DNA of 64,000 nt from the NCBI RefSeq assembly GCF_002878395.1, contig NC_061119.1, forward strand, positions 16,292,488 to 16,356,487. Direction: 5' to 3'. Of the stretch, positions 22,621 through 34,539 are shown piece after piece. The notes under the pieces are model-generated. The model was given only the letters and a program-made list of their open reading frames with translations. It made no database searches and was not told the DNA's origin. A program made the position numbers and the translations under genes. This DNA comes from Capsicum annuum. Taxonomy: Eukaryota > Streptophyta > Magnoliopsida > Solanales > Solanaceae. Position 1 is the stretch's first letter; each line of letters starts with the position of its first letter.

Positions 22621-23335
22621 TTATGGTGGCAAATACGGTCATGGCAGAGGTCAAGGTTCCCTAAATGACAATCCAAATCACTCACAGTCTTCTTCTAATA
22701 TTTCTCAGTGCCAGGTTTGTAGTAAGTATGGACACACGGCCATAACATGTTATCATAGGTTTGATCATGCATATCAATCTAATATTAAGCAACAAATGTC
22801 TACGATGGAAGCTCAACCTTCTACTATTATTGATCCATCTTGATATGCAGACTCTGGAGCAACAAATCATCTAACTAATGATCTAAATAATATGCATATT
22901 AGAGGATAGTATAGTGGCATTGAACAAATTCATGTCGGCAATGGTGCAGGTTTGAATATAAAACATATTGGTAATTCTAGTTTTACCAACCCTTATCGTC
23001 CTTTACAATTATATAATATCCTTCATGTTCCTGATATTAAAAATAGTTTATTAAGTGTTGCTCAGTTCACTTCTGATAATAATATGTTTTTTGAATTTCA
23101 CCCTCATACTTGTCTTGTGAAGGATCGGGCAATGCGGAAAGTGCTACTGGACGGGAGCCTTGATCAGGGCCTCTATAAGCTACATTCAAGTGCATCCTTG
23201 TTTGGTCGACCTACCTCATCCCCTCAAGCATTACTTGCCTCTAAATCTCATATTGATCTTTGTCATAGTCGATTAGGTCATGCGTCAATAAATGTTGTTA
23301 GTAGATTTATGAAATCACTTAACTGAATAGTTAAT
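22621..23335 (+). pseudogene. Zinc knuckle, protease and GAG-pre-integrase of nested Copia
   Basis: The CCHC knuckle C-X2-C-X4-H-X4-C lies at 22709-22750. The protease active site Y-A-D-S-G-A-T-N-H is at about 22844-22870, with the aspartate codon at 22850-22852, directly after a TGA at 22841-22843 that likely replaces the usual tryptophan. A GAG-pre-integrase helix region (L-C-H-S-R-L-G-H-A-S) lies near 23260-23290. The frame is open from 22952 to 23326. Confidence 0.8.
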
Positions 23336-24130
23336 TAGCATTTTCTTTCTAGTGTATGTTCCTCTTGTCAATATGGCAAAAGTCATAAATTGCCATTTCC
23401 TAGTTCTATGTTTGTATCTTTCCGTCCTTTAAAATTGACTTATTCTGATGTATGAGGACCATCTCCTTATCTTGGTAGTGATAAATTTTGCTATTATGTT
23501 TCTATCATTGATCATTTTAGAAAGTACACATGGATTTTCCTTATAGCAGAAAAAAGTGATGTGTTCAATATGTTCCTACAATCTAAATAGCAAGTAAAGA
23601 CTTTTTTGAAAAACAAAATTAAAATATTGCAATCTGATTGGGGTGGGCAATATCGCAAGTTTTCTCAGTACTTTGCTCAAAGTGGAATTGTTCATCAATT
23701 GTATTGTTCGCACACACTTAAACAAAATGGTACTATGGAATAAAAACATCATCATATTGTTGAGACCGATCTCTCGTTACTAGCTCATGCTTCTCTTCCT
23801 TTACATTTTTGGGATGATGCCTTCTTAACATCTGTTTACTTGATTAATCATTTACCAACTCCAGTCTTGAACAATATATCTCCTTATGATAAATTGTTTA
23901 ATAAAGTACCAAATTATAAATTTTTAAAGGTGTTTGGTTGTTATCCTTATATTAGGCCTTACAATTCTCATAAATTAGCCTTTCGATCTTCTCAGTGTAT
24001 TTTCTTAGTCTATAGTAATCAACACAAGGATTATAAGTTTCTCAATATGCCTACTAGTCATGTATTTATCTCAAGATATATTATCTTTGATGAATCGTTA
24101 TTTCCATATTCCTTTGTGGTAAATCAGTGA
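23336..24130 (+). pseudogene. Integrase of nested Copia
   Basis: C-X2-C motif of the zinc domain near 23360 (C-S-S-C-Q-Y-G-K-S-H). A core with Y-Y-V-S-I-I-D-H-F-R-K-Y near 23495 is followed by Q-S-D-W-G-G-Q-Y near 23633, where the second catalytic aspartate is kept. The usual N-G-x-x-E-R-K reads N-G-T-M-E-stop near 23730, so the glutamate is kept but followed by TAA. Several stops (for example 23453, 23588, 23741) break the frame. The C-terminal part at 23840-24130 is open. Confidence 0.8.
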
Positions 24131-24479
24131 GCACACCATGCTTTTACATCTTCTTCTGTAGCATCCCCGTTAATAGTAATTTCATTGTTCCACTCTTTTC
24201 CTCCCATTAAGTCATGTAGTCCATCTAGTGTCCAACAAATACCTAGTTTAACTCAATGATCCCCTCCTGGAATCACATAAGCTCCTCCTATACCGCAAAA
24301 TCCCACTCTTTCTCTAGACCTATCTATTAATCTTCCTTCTCCCCCTACAACGGTTCAAGCTCCATCTAACTAGACTACAAAAAATTCTGACGTTACATAC
24401 CATATGATCACTCTTTTAAAATCTAAAACAGCTTTTCTTCAGGTTAATTCATCCACTATGTATCCTCTTCCTCTGTCGT

Positions 24480-26033
24480 CTCTTTCTATTAAGCCAACTT
24501 ACTTTACCTAAGCACACAAGGATAGCAATTAGAGACATGCTATGCAACGCGAATACAATGCTCTCCTTCAAAATAGTACTTGGTACCTTGTCCCATCTTC
24601 ACTAGCAAAGAATTTAGTCGGTTGTAAATAGATCTTCAAATTAAAGTTAAATCTAGATAGAACCATTGAACGCTATAAGGCTAGACTTGTAGCAGAGGTG
24701 TCCAATCAAGAAGTCAGGATTGATTTTCATTAAACTTCCAACCATGTTGTTAAGCCTACTACTATAAGGGTGGTTCTTGCTATGTCTGTATCGAAAGGGT
24801 GGTCTATCCCTTATCTTGACGTTAAAAATGCTTTTCTACATGGTGTGTTACAAAAAGAGGCTTACATGACTCAACAAACAGGTTTTTTTGAGCCTAGATA
24901 TCCAAATCATGTGTGTCGACTTCATAATGAACTTTATGGCCTTAAACAAAACCCTCGCGCTTAGATTGATTGACTTAGTGAAGCCTTATTTTAAGTTGGT
25001 TTTGTTAATTCCAAGCTAGACTCTTCATTGTTTATTCATGTGGAAAATAATCACCGTACAATTGTTTTAGTGTATGTTGATGATCTTATTATTATAGGGA
25101 GCTCTTCCTCTTTTATTGCACCCATTATCTATAAAATTTCTAAGGATTTTTCTCTTAAGGATTTAGGACCTCTATATTACTTCTTGGGTATTGATATTCT
25201 TGCTGCCTCACATGGTCTATTATTGTGTCAATCCAAATATATCATGTATTTATTAACTAGAGCTTCTATGGAAGGTGTGAAGCTTATCTTGACACCCATG
25301 GTAAGTGGTCTCCAACTTTCCAAGCATGGCAGCCCAACGTTTGATCAACCAAAACTTTATCAGAGTATGTTGGAGCATTACACTATGTCATAATTACCTG
25401 AACTGATGTCTCCTTTGATGTTAACTATTTGTGCCAGTTTATGCATGATCCTCTCGAAGTGCATTATACAGCTATGAAGAGGTTTCTTAGATATCTAAAA
25501 GGTATAATTGATCTTGTTTTACTGTTGCGTCCATCTGCTTCCTTCCCACTTACTGGTTTCTCAGATGCTGACTGGGCTAGCTGCCTAGAATATCGACATT
25601 TCACTCATGGCTTCTATATATTTTTGGGTCCCAACCTGGTGTCATGGAGCTCCAAAAAGCAATGCATAGTTGCTCGCTTTATCACAGAATTAGAGTATCA
25701 AGGCCTTCCTGCAACCACAGCTGAAATAACTTAGCTGCAAAATCTACCTAAAGAACTCCAAATTGTTCTTCTATCTGCTCCAAAAGTATGAAATGATAAT
25801 TTATCAGCCACATACCTCACTGTCAACCCTGTGTTCCATGATCGCACTAAACATATTGAACTTGATTTTTACTTTGTGAGGGAGAAGGTAGCTTCAAGAG
25901 ACATAGAAATTTGCTATATAAGTTCTATGGATCAGGTGGTTAATATCATGACTAAAAGTCTTGCTACATGTCAATTTCTATTTCTCAGGGACAAGCTTGC
26001 TATGGTTGTACCATTGCTACACTTGCGGAGGGC
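24480..26033 (+). pseudogene. Reverse transcriptase and RNase H of nested Copia
   Basis: RT palm motifs in order: V-G-C-K near 24620, E-R-Y-K-A-R near 24668, Y-L-D-V-K-N-A-F-L-H-G near 24803, Y-G-L-K-Q near 24930, and V-Y-V-D-D-L near 25071 with both catalytic aspartates kept. L-G-I-D near 25180 follows. RNase H shows F-S-D-A-D-W-A near 25558, S-S-K-K-Q near 25650 and H-I-E-L-D near 25855. Stops are scattered throughout. Confidence 0.82.
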
Positions 26034-26255
26034 TGTAAGGATAAAGGAATTGCCTAATAGATAATGATACTATTTTGATTTTAAAATTCAAATGTATAGT
26101 TTGCAGTTGTATTCCCTTATCTAGTGGATATAGGATTAGCCTAAACATATATACTAGAGTCATACCTGGACTCTTCATAGAAGCTTCTTTATGTATATGT
26201 ATAGAGGTCTATCCTCTAAACGTAATATAATATGTTCAAGAATTAAATACTTTCA
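26034..26255 (+). repeat. 3' LTR of nested Copia
   Basis: 222 bp, starting TGTAAGG after a purine-rich GCGGAGGGC and ending CTTTCA before the CCCCC target duplication. Confidence 0.88.
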
Positions 26256-26261
26256 CCCCCA

Positions 26262-27036
26262 TATTTTGATATATTTCAAATTAGGTTTCCTTCCTTTTCA
26301 TTTTTCATATGGAATTGATAGCGTCTTAATGTGGGGTACTCTATTGAGTATTCATTTAGTTGTAAGGATAGTTTTCCCCTACAAGTTTTGCGGTAAACCT
26401 GAACTTATTAGTAAGGCATTCCTCATTTTCTTTAACGTTTAGTTTTTCTTTTCCGCAATTTCATTTGATTGAGCTAAATATGGGGTCGTAGTTTGATGGT
26501 CAATTCTATTCTCTACACATATTTGTGCAAAGGGAGATTCATATTCTTTACCCCTATCACTTCTTATTGTTTTGATATTTTTCTCTAACTGGCTTCCAAC
26601 TTCTCTTTTATATTGCCTAAATGCATTTATTGCTTCATCCTTACTATTTAGCAAATAGACATAACAATATCTAGTGCAATCGCTAATAAAATTATAAAAT
26701 ACTTTTTTCGGCCATGAGATGGTGTTGACTTCATATCACAAATGTCAGTGTGGATTAAGTCTAAGGATTGGAACTCCTTTCAACGGACTTATATGAATGC
26801 TTAGCATACTTTGATTCCACACATGTTTGACATTTTGATGTATTACACTCAAAGTTTGGCAAAACATTTAAGTTAATTAGTTTTTGCAAAGTTTTATAAT
26901 TGACATATCCTAATTGTTCATGCCACAAATCATTAGACTCAAACATGTAAGAAGAACTAGCACTTTTATTGATTTCAATATTTATTACATTTAGTTTGAA
27001 TAGGCCCTCAATGAGGTAGCCTTTTCCTACATACAC
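26262..27036 (-). pseudogene. Copia GAG-pre-integrase and integrase (minus-strand element)
   Basis: Read leftwards: L-W-H-E-Q-L-G-Y-V-N near 26930 (GAG-pre-integrase), C-X2-C of the zinc domain (C-Q-T-C-V-E-S-K) near 26825, S-D-R-G-K-E-Y near 26545 carrying the second catalytic aspartate, and the usual glutamate region changed to N-E-I-A-E-K-K-N near 26445. The end L-K-Y-I-K-I-W-G at 26262-26285 runs directly into the nested Copia. Stops and a missing stretch near 26660-26760 make it non-functional. Confidence 0.8.
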
Positions 27037-27521
27037 TTCTCCTTTACTAAGTATAATTTTTCCAAAAATCTATTTTTATCAAGAAGTGATACATAAATTA
27101 AGTTCTTCCATAACTCCGATACATAAAGGATATTGTTCAAAGTCAACACTTTGTCTGATGTCATTTTCAGGCAGACTTTTCCTGTTTCTTCAACTTTTGC
27201 AGTTCCAAAGTTAATCATATATATCTTCTCTTCTCCTTGAGCTGGAGAAAAATAAGGAAACAACTCTTTATTTGCACAAACATGGTGGGTGGCACCGGAA
27301 TCCATCCACCACTTTGGAGGATTTCTCACCAAGTTGCATTCAGATTGCATGGCACACAGATCGTCTATTTCTTTCCTATATTCAGCCATATTTGTTTGGT
27401 TCTTATTTTTTCCTTTCTTTGGGGCACAACAATATGCTGATTTTTGGTCAATCTTTCCACAATTAAAGCATTTTCCCTTGAATTTCTTCTTAGGTTGATT
27501 GCTTTCATCTCCAGCTTTATT
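27027..27521 (-). pseudogene. Copia protease region (minus-strand element)
   Basis: W-W-M-D-S-G-A-T-H-H-V at about 27285-27320 is the classical Copia protease active site with the aspartate intact. It is followed by T-G-K-V and L-T-L-N-N-I-L-Y-V. A C-X2-C/H zinc-knuckle segment is partly readable at 27420-27480 upstream. The open part covers 27027-27389. Confidence 0.8.
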
Positions 27522-28343
27522 TTATTTTTTTGAGTTGTTGTGGTCGGCTTCTACAATGTTTGCTCTATTTATTGTAGAATTTTCTCTAGGCCTTCTTTCT
27601 ACGACTTTGTTGTCTTCTTCAATGTGCAGTCTCACTATAAGATCTTCGACAATCATCTCCTTTCGCTTATGTTTCAAGTAGTTCTTGAAGTCCTTCCACA
27701 TAGGTGGTAATTTTTCTATTATTTCCTTGAATTGAAATGCCTTGTTTATGACCAAACCTACAATAGAGTTTATGTGAATGTTAAGAACATTTTTAACATG
27801 TTCAACTAAGGTATTCATCAAACTCATACCTTTTATGAAGAGATCGTGGATGATTACTTGTAGTTCCTGGATTTGAGATACAACAGACTTGTTGTCAATC
27901 ATTTTAAACTCAAGGAATCTTGCAATGATGAACTTTTTAGTTCCAGAATCCCCATTCTTGTATTTTCTTTTCAACTCTCCCCATAATTCTTTTTTCATCT
28001 TTATTTCACTATACATATTGTATTGGTCATCTTGGAGGCTACTTAGAATATAATTCCGGCATAGGAAAGCAGAGTGTTTCCACTCCTCCAGAACGACAAA
28101 TTTCTCCTGGTCCAAAGTTCTTTCGGGAACCTTTGGAGCTTCTTCGGATATAAATCATTGATGACACAAAGTTGTAAGGTAGAATAAAATCTTCTATTGC
28201 CACCTTTTGAAATCAACACCCGTGGATTTTTTGGGTTTCTTCACTGGTGCCATTACTTGAGGAGCAATCGTACGACTCGTTATGGCAATATTTGTTGCTG
28301 CCACAGTTATTGTAGTATCATGCACATGACTTTTCGTAGTCAT
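27522..28343 (-). pseudogene. Copia gag (minus-strand element)
   Basis: The likely start ATG is at 28341-28343 on the minus strand. The first 60 residues include a basic P-V-K-K-P-K-K block, then W-Q-stop near 28194 and another stop near 28155. After that the frame is open for 197 codons with UBN2 gag hallmarks: W-x-E-L-K-R-K-Y, K-F-I-I-A-R-F-L-x-F-K-M, L-P-P-M-W-K-D-F-K-N. The end is lysine/asparagine-rich and leads to the knuckle. Confidence 0.8.
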
Positions 28344-28980
28344 TTTCTATCACAAAAAGATAGTGAATTTTAGTATATGAAAATGCTACTTATAAGTTGT
28401 AGCATCTTTAAACACCCCTTGTTTCTAGTTTAACAATGAAGTTTTATGACTTTCAATCATCAACTGAGTTATCTTTAACTTGTGATGAAGAATTTATTAC
28501 TTTAAACCACTAGTTAAGTTCAAAGGAAGTAAAAAGCGTTAAGCTTAAATCTCCAGAAATCAAGTAATATAGATTTTGAAATTAGTTATTTCCTTAAGAT
28601 TGTTGTTTTCGGGTACACAAAATCTATATTTTGGAATTTAAACTTCAATACAAGTTCAAGTATAAAACAAGAAAACTTATGAAGTTATGCAACACCTTTA
28701 ACATAAGATCAAAAGGACCTTTCAAAGAAGTGTGGTTTTCAGAAAATTAGATGAAATAGAAAAGACCAAGTCCACCAAATTCACAGAGTGTCCTTAAGAA
28801 AATAATTCTCCTCATGTATCCGATGTTGTGGAATTTTTTCTCCCAGGTTAAAATGGCCTAACAATCCGACTGTAGTAGTACCTCAAATGATCGAATTTTA
28901 TTCTAACCCACTCAACAATTAGATGATCACGCAGAGTATTTTGAAGACAAAGTATTTATAAATGCAAAAAATTTCATGTT
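28344..28980 (-). other. Untranslated leader (and probable R-U5) of minus-strand Copia
   Basis: Non-coding sequence between the TATA-containing LTR part and gag. The right LTR should continue leftwards into R-U5 here, but the left LTR has no counterpart to compare with, and no clear initiator-Met primer site was found, so the LTR boundary cannot be set. Confidence 0.5.
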
Positions 28981-29586
28981 TAAACCTGTGGGAAAATGCA
29001 GTGTTTATATAGCCATTAGGTGCTCCTTCTAAAAAGTGGCAATGGTTCACCGAAAAGGTGTATCCTTTATGAATAGTCATGTCTGTTCATCAGAAAGTGT
29101 GTGTCTTTTTCGAATAGCCACAACTATCCTAACAGTCATACCATTTTCTGAATCAGTATGTCATTTTTGCCGAAGAGTTTTATCTTTTCTGAAGCAGCAT
29201 TTCTACAGTGCGTGCATGCATGTTAATGGAGGAACAAAACTATTACTTTTTTTCTTTAATTTTTTTGGACTGCATTGGATTTCTTCCCAAATAATTTTTT
29301 TCTAAAAAATTAATCTCATCAATCAGTTGACAAATCTAAGCCGAAATCGAAGCCGAAGCCAAGCGACGACGCCAGTGCTAGGCACCTCTTGGCTCTTTCC
29401 TCACTTACTAGGTGGAGTAAGTGTTTCTTAATATAAACACTGGAAAGGTTCCTTCTCCCACCAATGTGGGAGAATTAGTAGACTTTTTTCATTTTTTAGT
29501 ACACTTTCCATTTTGAGTATTATTTCAATTTTCCCTCCACTTGGTTTCCTTCTTTTTCTATTCACACTTTAATCTTGAACCCAACA
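28981..29586 (-). repeat. 5' LTR (U3 part) of minus-strand Copia
   Basis: On the minus strand it starts TGTTGGGTTCAAGATTAAAG. A TATA box lies at 29004-29011 on the minus strand. It is homologous to 18562-19124 with substitutions and several indels, including a ~40-base segment near 29095-29135 present only here. It ends directly against Copia coding sequence at 29587. Confidence 0.8.
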
Positions 29587-31840
29587 AGTTAGGATGTGTT
29601 AATGTTATAAATATAAAGCATATGCAATCACTTAATTTAGTATCTGATTTAGACTTAAATAATTTTGATAAATGTGAAATATGTTTCTTAAGTCAAAATT
29701 ACTTAAAAGTCAGGTTTTTCAGTTAATAGAGAAACTGAATTGTTATCTTTGATTCACAGTGATTTGGGTGATTTAAAATAAAATATGACTAGAGGTGGTA
29801 AAAGATATTATGTGACTTTTATTGACGATTTCTCTATATTTATTAAGTTGTATTGCTTAGAAATAAAGATGATGCATTTGATGCATTTGTGTCTTATAAA
29901 TTTGAAGTTGAAAATCATTTTAGTAGAAAAATTAAGAGAATTAGATCTGCTAGAGGTGGAGAATATGTATCTTTAAATGTTTTTTGAGAAAAAAGAAGAA
30001 ATTATTCATGAAGTAACCTCGTCTTATTTTTTTTGAGTCTAATGGTGTAAAAGAAAGGAAAAATGGGACATTGAAAGAAATGATGAACTCTATGTTAATT
30101 AGCTTTAATGCACCTGATAATTTATGTGGTGAAACTATCTTATCTACATGTCATTTGTAAAATAGAATTTCTCATAAAAGAATAGGCAAAACTTCTTATG
30201 AATTGTGAAAAGGTTATAAACCTAATTTGAAATATTTAAAAGTGTGGGATTATTTTGCTAAAGTTCTTTTGGCCGAACCTAAAAAAAAAAAGAAAAAAAA
30301 GGTTCTAAAACTATTGATTGCATGCTCATTAGATATGCTAAACATAGTCCTTCATACAGATTTCTTGTTTTGAAAAGTGATGTACTAAATAACAATACTA
30401 TAATTGAGACAAAGAATACTGAATTCTTTTAAAATAACTTTTTATCAAGTGAGAAACTTTTAGATGAACCTTTTGAAAGAGAAAATAAATCTACCTTTAC
30501 TACTAAGGAACTGAGAAGGAGTTAAAGACCTAGAAAAGAATATTTTTCTTATGAAAATGATTTTCAAAATTTTCTTGTCGATAATGAACCATTAAATTAT
30601 TTTGAAGTTGTATCTTCTTCTGATGCTAAATTTTGAAAAGAGGCAAAAAATTAAAATTGGTTCAATTAAAAAAAATAATACATGAATTTTAACTGATTTA
30701 CCTTCTAGTACAAAAATCTATTGATTGTAATGAAATTTTCAAAAGAAACTTACTCTTGATGGAACTATTGATAAATATAAAGCTCTGTTAGTAACTAAAG
30801 GATTTTCTCCAAAGCATAATATTGATTATTTTGATACATTTGCACCAGTGACAAGAATTTCTTCTAGTCATATATATTAATTGCCTTGTCATAAATTCAT
30901 AAATTTTTTTAATCCATCAAATGAATGTAAAAATAGCTTTCATAAATGGTGATTTAGATGAAGAAATCTATATGGTTCAACCTGAAGAATGTGTAGTTCC
31001 TTAACAAGAAAATAAAGTTCGTAAATTGGTTAAATTTCCTCATGGCCTTAAACAAAGAGTGACATGAGAACTTTCATCAAATCTTAATAAAAGACGATTT
31101 TTCTTCTGTTGAAGTGGATAAATTTCTTTATACCAAAGTGGTAGATGATTATTATGTGATAATTTGCTTATATGTTGATGGCATGCTTATTTGGTAGATG
31201 TTCAAATATTGTGACACATATTAAATTATTTTTGTCTACTATGATATGAAAGATCTGGATGAAGTAATATGATATTGAGAATTAAAGTTATAAGGAGTGA
31301 AGGTGGTATGATATTGTCACAAAAACATTATGTGGAAAGACTTCTTAAGAAGTTTGAATGTTGAAAGGTAACTCTTGTAGTCACCCCTTATGATGCTAAT
31401 TCTAAATTAAAAAAGAATAATGGTGACTTAATACTTCAGACTAATTATGCATCGATTATTGAGATTCTGATGCATTTTACTAAGGCTGATATAGCCTATG
31501 TTGTATGTTGACCGAGTAGATATACTCATAATCCCAATAAAGAACACTGATCTACATTAATGCTCCTGATGAAATATTTGAGAGGAACCATGAATTATGG
31601 TATCCTGTATAGTGGATTTTTTTTACTTTAGAAGGGTATTATAATGCAAACTCGATCTCTAATTCGGATGAAACAAAATTCACTAGTGATTATGTGTTCA
31701 CCCTTAGTAGGGTGTAGTATCGTGGATATCATCTATGCACTAAATCAACTATGGAATTAAAGTTTGTGTCTCTGGAGTTAGCTGGTATTGAGGTTGAATG
31801 ACTAAGAAATTTTTTAGCGAATATCCCTTTAGAAAAGAAT
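29587..31840 (+). pseudogene. Third Copia element, decayed integrase-RT-RNase H
   Basis: Plus-strand coding remains begin abruptly inside the GAG-pre-integrase at K-L-G-C-V-N-V (29587). They include the C-X2-C zinc motif near 29675, the integrase core G-K-R-Y-Y-V-T-F-I-D-D-F-S near 29802, an RT with F-A-P-V-T-R-I near 30840, V-D-G-M-L-I near 31170 where Y-V-D-D is expected (second aspartate lost to glycine), L-S-Q-K-H-Y-V-E-R-L-L near 31315, and RNase H T-M-E-L-K-F-V-S-L near 31750. Frames shift many times. Neither LTR is recognisable; the left half is missing. Confidence 0.78.
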
Positions 31841-31844
31841 ATAA

Positions 31845-32520
31845 TGTGTCATCTCAATTTGGGACGGTTAATTTGGGATGGAGAGAATATTTTTCATCAT
31901 ATTGATATGAGAAAAATTACAGCTTATAGTACATTGCACATAACTTTTGAAAATTTCAATTTTAATTTTCAAATTTGGAATTGATCTAATCTAATTTAGC
32001 TTTAAAAATTAATTAAATTAACTCTCAATAAATAAAACTTAATAATTACTCAAGGTCAGTAATGATTAGAAAATATAGACTAGAAAACAAAGAGAGTACA
32101 TATCTACAATTAGAAAAAAAAAAAAAAAAAGGTCAGTAATGATGTTCACACACATTCGTGAACTACATAAACAATATAGCTCTTTCACAATTAAAAGTCT
32201 CTAGACATTCTCAAGTTATACTCTATGATATGATGAACAAAGAAAGTAGACTTTTTAAGAGTTTTTTTTTTTGTTTTTGACAACTCTTTGTTATTTTTCG
32301 AGCCATGCAACTACTCATCGAAAACTACTGGAATTAAAGCCTCCAATTGATAATTTTGGTGATATGTACCAAAGTTTGTACCTTTGCCTCCATCCGCTCC
32401 ATCTTGTAAAACAAGTCCTGGCACGCCTAGGTCTACAACATGTCCACCAAATCCGCCATCGGCTTCAGTGTCGTTGCCGCCTAATGCACCACCACCCAGG
32501 ACGGACAATGGTGTCAACCG
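31845..32520 (-). repeat. Dispersed repeat, copy B (partner of 165-700)
   Basis: On the minus strand this matches the left-edge block: an open frame at 32311-32517 whose end (G-A-D-G-G-K-G-T-N-F-G) parallels the left copy, then the AAAAAGTCTACTTTCTTTG block near 32250, a poly-T tract near 32120, and a region with CTCTCCATCCC near 31880 resembling a Stowaway-type terminus. The upper part (about 32400-32520) has no clear counterpart in copy A. A CACTA element is inserted at its right edge. Confidence 0.6.
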
Positions 32521-32559
32521 TCACTATTAAAAAAAAACAGAAAAATCGATCATAAAAAA

Positions 32560-33207
32560 CCAACCACAGTCCACAGCTTGTGGTCGAAAAAATTGAACAC
32601 AGTGGTCGATTTTTTTATTTGTTTTTTAAAAAGAAAAAACGATCACATGTGGTCGCTTTTATATTTTAAATTTTAAAATAATTATTTGAATTATTTTTAT
32701 ATAAATTATTATTTCTTTAAAAATAAAAAAAATAAAAAAATAAAAAACTGACCACTTGTGGTCGGTTTTTAAAAATAATTTTTATTATATTTTTAAATAA
32801 AACCGACCACAAGTGGTCGGTTTTTTAAAAAGAAAACATTTTAAAAAAATCGACCACTTGTGGTCGGTTTTATTTAAAAAATATAATTAAATTTTTTGTA
32901 AAACCTGACCACATGTGACCGGTTTTGGAATTTAAAAAAATAAAAAAGTAAATAATTTTATAAAACCAACCACCTATGGTCGGTGGTCAGTTTTGTAATT
33001 AAAAAAATAAATTATTTAGCAAGCTGACCAATTGTGGTCGGTTTTTATTAAAAATAATTAATTTTAATCTAATTTATTATTTTTTGAAATTACACTAATC
33101 ACACGTAGTCGATAACCAATATAATAATACTAAAAATCAATCAATCGTAGATTTTGTAAAAATATTATACGAAAAAATATATCAAATAAAATAAATAAAT
33201 TACGTTT

Positions 33208-33243
<36 letters not shown>

Positions 33244-33580
33244 ATATCATATTTAAAAGCTAATTAACCAAAAATTTATCATAATTTGCAAAATTCATTG
33301 ATATTATAATACGATTGAGTAAATATACTACTCGTGTTAATGTGATGATAAAATAACTAATTGTCTGATTTATATATAGACGAATTGTATTAAATTTTTT
33401 GGATGTTGTTATAAATATTATAGAATTTATTAAAATTTTAATTTGTTAAAACTTAATTTTAATTTATTAATTTATTTTAAACTTTAATTTCAAAAATAAT
33501 TTTGTAAGAACCGACCACATGTGGTGGGTTTTTAAAAATATTTTTAGAAAACCGACTACATGTGGTCGATTTTCGTATTA
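32560..33580. repeat. 5' subterminal palindromic repeats of the CACTA element
   Basis: About twelve degenerate copies of CGACCACNNGTGGTCG, each a near-perfect palindrome spaced by A/T-rich linkers. Between 33120 and 33500 the array is interrupted by AT-rich sequence including a (TA)n tract at about 33210-33243. In En/Spm such subterminal motifs bind the TNPA protein. Confidence 0.88.
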
Positions 33581-33728
33581 ATTAAAAAGAATTATTAAAT
33601 TCATTAACCCGACCCGACCTACAAAATAAAACACAAAACACACAAACCCGACCAAAACATAACAACAACCACCAAAACCCACCAACACACTTGATAAATA
33701 CACACAACACACACATCACGATCCTGCT

Positions 33729-33778
33729 ATGGCGACGGTGACGGCAGCTCGACCAGCTCCTCTGGCGACTCCAACTTG
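33729..33778 (+). other. Possible 5' exon of the CACTA transcript
   Basis: An ATG at 33729 opens a short alanine/threonine/proline-rich frame (M-A-T-V-T-A-A-R-P-A-P-L). It ends at a GTGAG splice-donor-like site at 33778, and a C/A-rich leader precedes it. It may be a first exon of the transposase gene or a captured host fragment; no family is recognised. Confidence 0.3.
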
Positions 33779-34530
33779 TGAGTTATTCTCTTCTTCTCTA
33801 ACTTTTTCTTTCCCTCTCATTTACTAAATAACACACAGAAAATCCTAGTTGCGATTTTAAGTCTTAGAAATGTGAGTTGTATTACTAGGGGTTTATTTGA
33901 TTTGACTGCAGGAGCAAGATCTTAGCTCAATTTTTCATAATTCATTGTCGTTTTTACTATTCCTTTTTTATTTTTGTAGGAGATCTTATTCCTATTCCTT
34001 ATCTCAAGTTTTTTCTTGTGGTAATTTGAGTTTTGGTATAAAAGACCAGCATTTTGACAAAATAAGGAAAAATGTTAATTTTATCTATTACTTTCAAATT
34101 ATCAACGATTAGTTTTAAAGTCGGAATGGGAGCAGTGCATTGTCTGGTCCTTCGATTTCTGTTATTGTTGTTTTTAGTCAGAATGAAAGTCATAAATGTG
34201 ATATCTTTTACTAAATTATTGCAATTATTTAAGCGAAATATTATTCTTTCTAATAATTTTACTGTTTGATAGAATCCGAATTCGAGAAAAGGATTGTTTT
34301 GCTATTTTTTCGGTGACCGCTTATCTCTTTCTCTTTAATTTAGGCCAAGCAAAGGTAAGTTGATTTCTCTCTATGTTCTTATAATGGAGTCTTTAAATAT
34401 AGTTTAGTTTAGGATTGTTCGCTATAGAAGGCTTTGAAAGTCATAAAAATTTTGGGATGAGTATATGGTGTGAGAGGGACATGCGACGCCTCTACTTATT
34501 TGCTTTATTACACTTATTCAATTGTTTGAC
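33779..34530. other. CACTA internal leader, non-coding
   Basis: T-rich sequence with candidate splice acceptor (TGCAG near 33911) and donor (AAAGGTAAG near 34355) sites. It is likely intron and untranslated exon. Nothing codes here. Confidence 0.4.
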
Positions 34531-34539
34531 TTATACTAT

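Larger units (their letters stand above)
21601..26255 (+). mobile_element. Copia retrotransposon nested in the minus-strand Copia
   Basis: This is a 4.65-kb element with 223- and 222-bp LTRs (21601-21823 and 26034-26255), both TGTAAGG at the start. The PBS TGGTATCAGTGCC abuts the 5' LTR at 21824. A purine-rich TTGCGGAGGGC precedes the 3' LTR. The flanks are CACCC (21596-21600) and CCCCC (26256-26260), a 5-bp target duplication with one mismatch. Removing the element restores the I-W-G-C-L reading of the host Copia. LTRs differ at roughly 12% by eye, so the insertion is old. Coding order is gag, knuckle, protease, integrase, RT, RNase H. Confidence 0.9.
18562..29586 (-). mobile_element. Copia retrotransposon (minus strand), split by another Copia
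   Basis: LTR-like copies lie at 18562-19124 and 28981-29586 in the same orientation. The gag-pol remains between them read on the minus strand: gag, protease, GAG-pre-integrase, integrase, (insertion 21601-26255), then RT and RNase H. The layout and TGTTGGG LTR start are typical of the Tork/Tnt1 group. LTR divergence is high (substitutions plus indels of tens of bases) and the coding region is full of stops. No target duplication exists: the left flank is gypsy LTR and the right flank is coding sequence of a different Copia. Confidence 0.85.
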
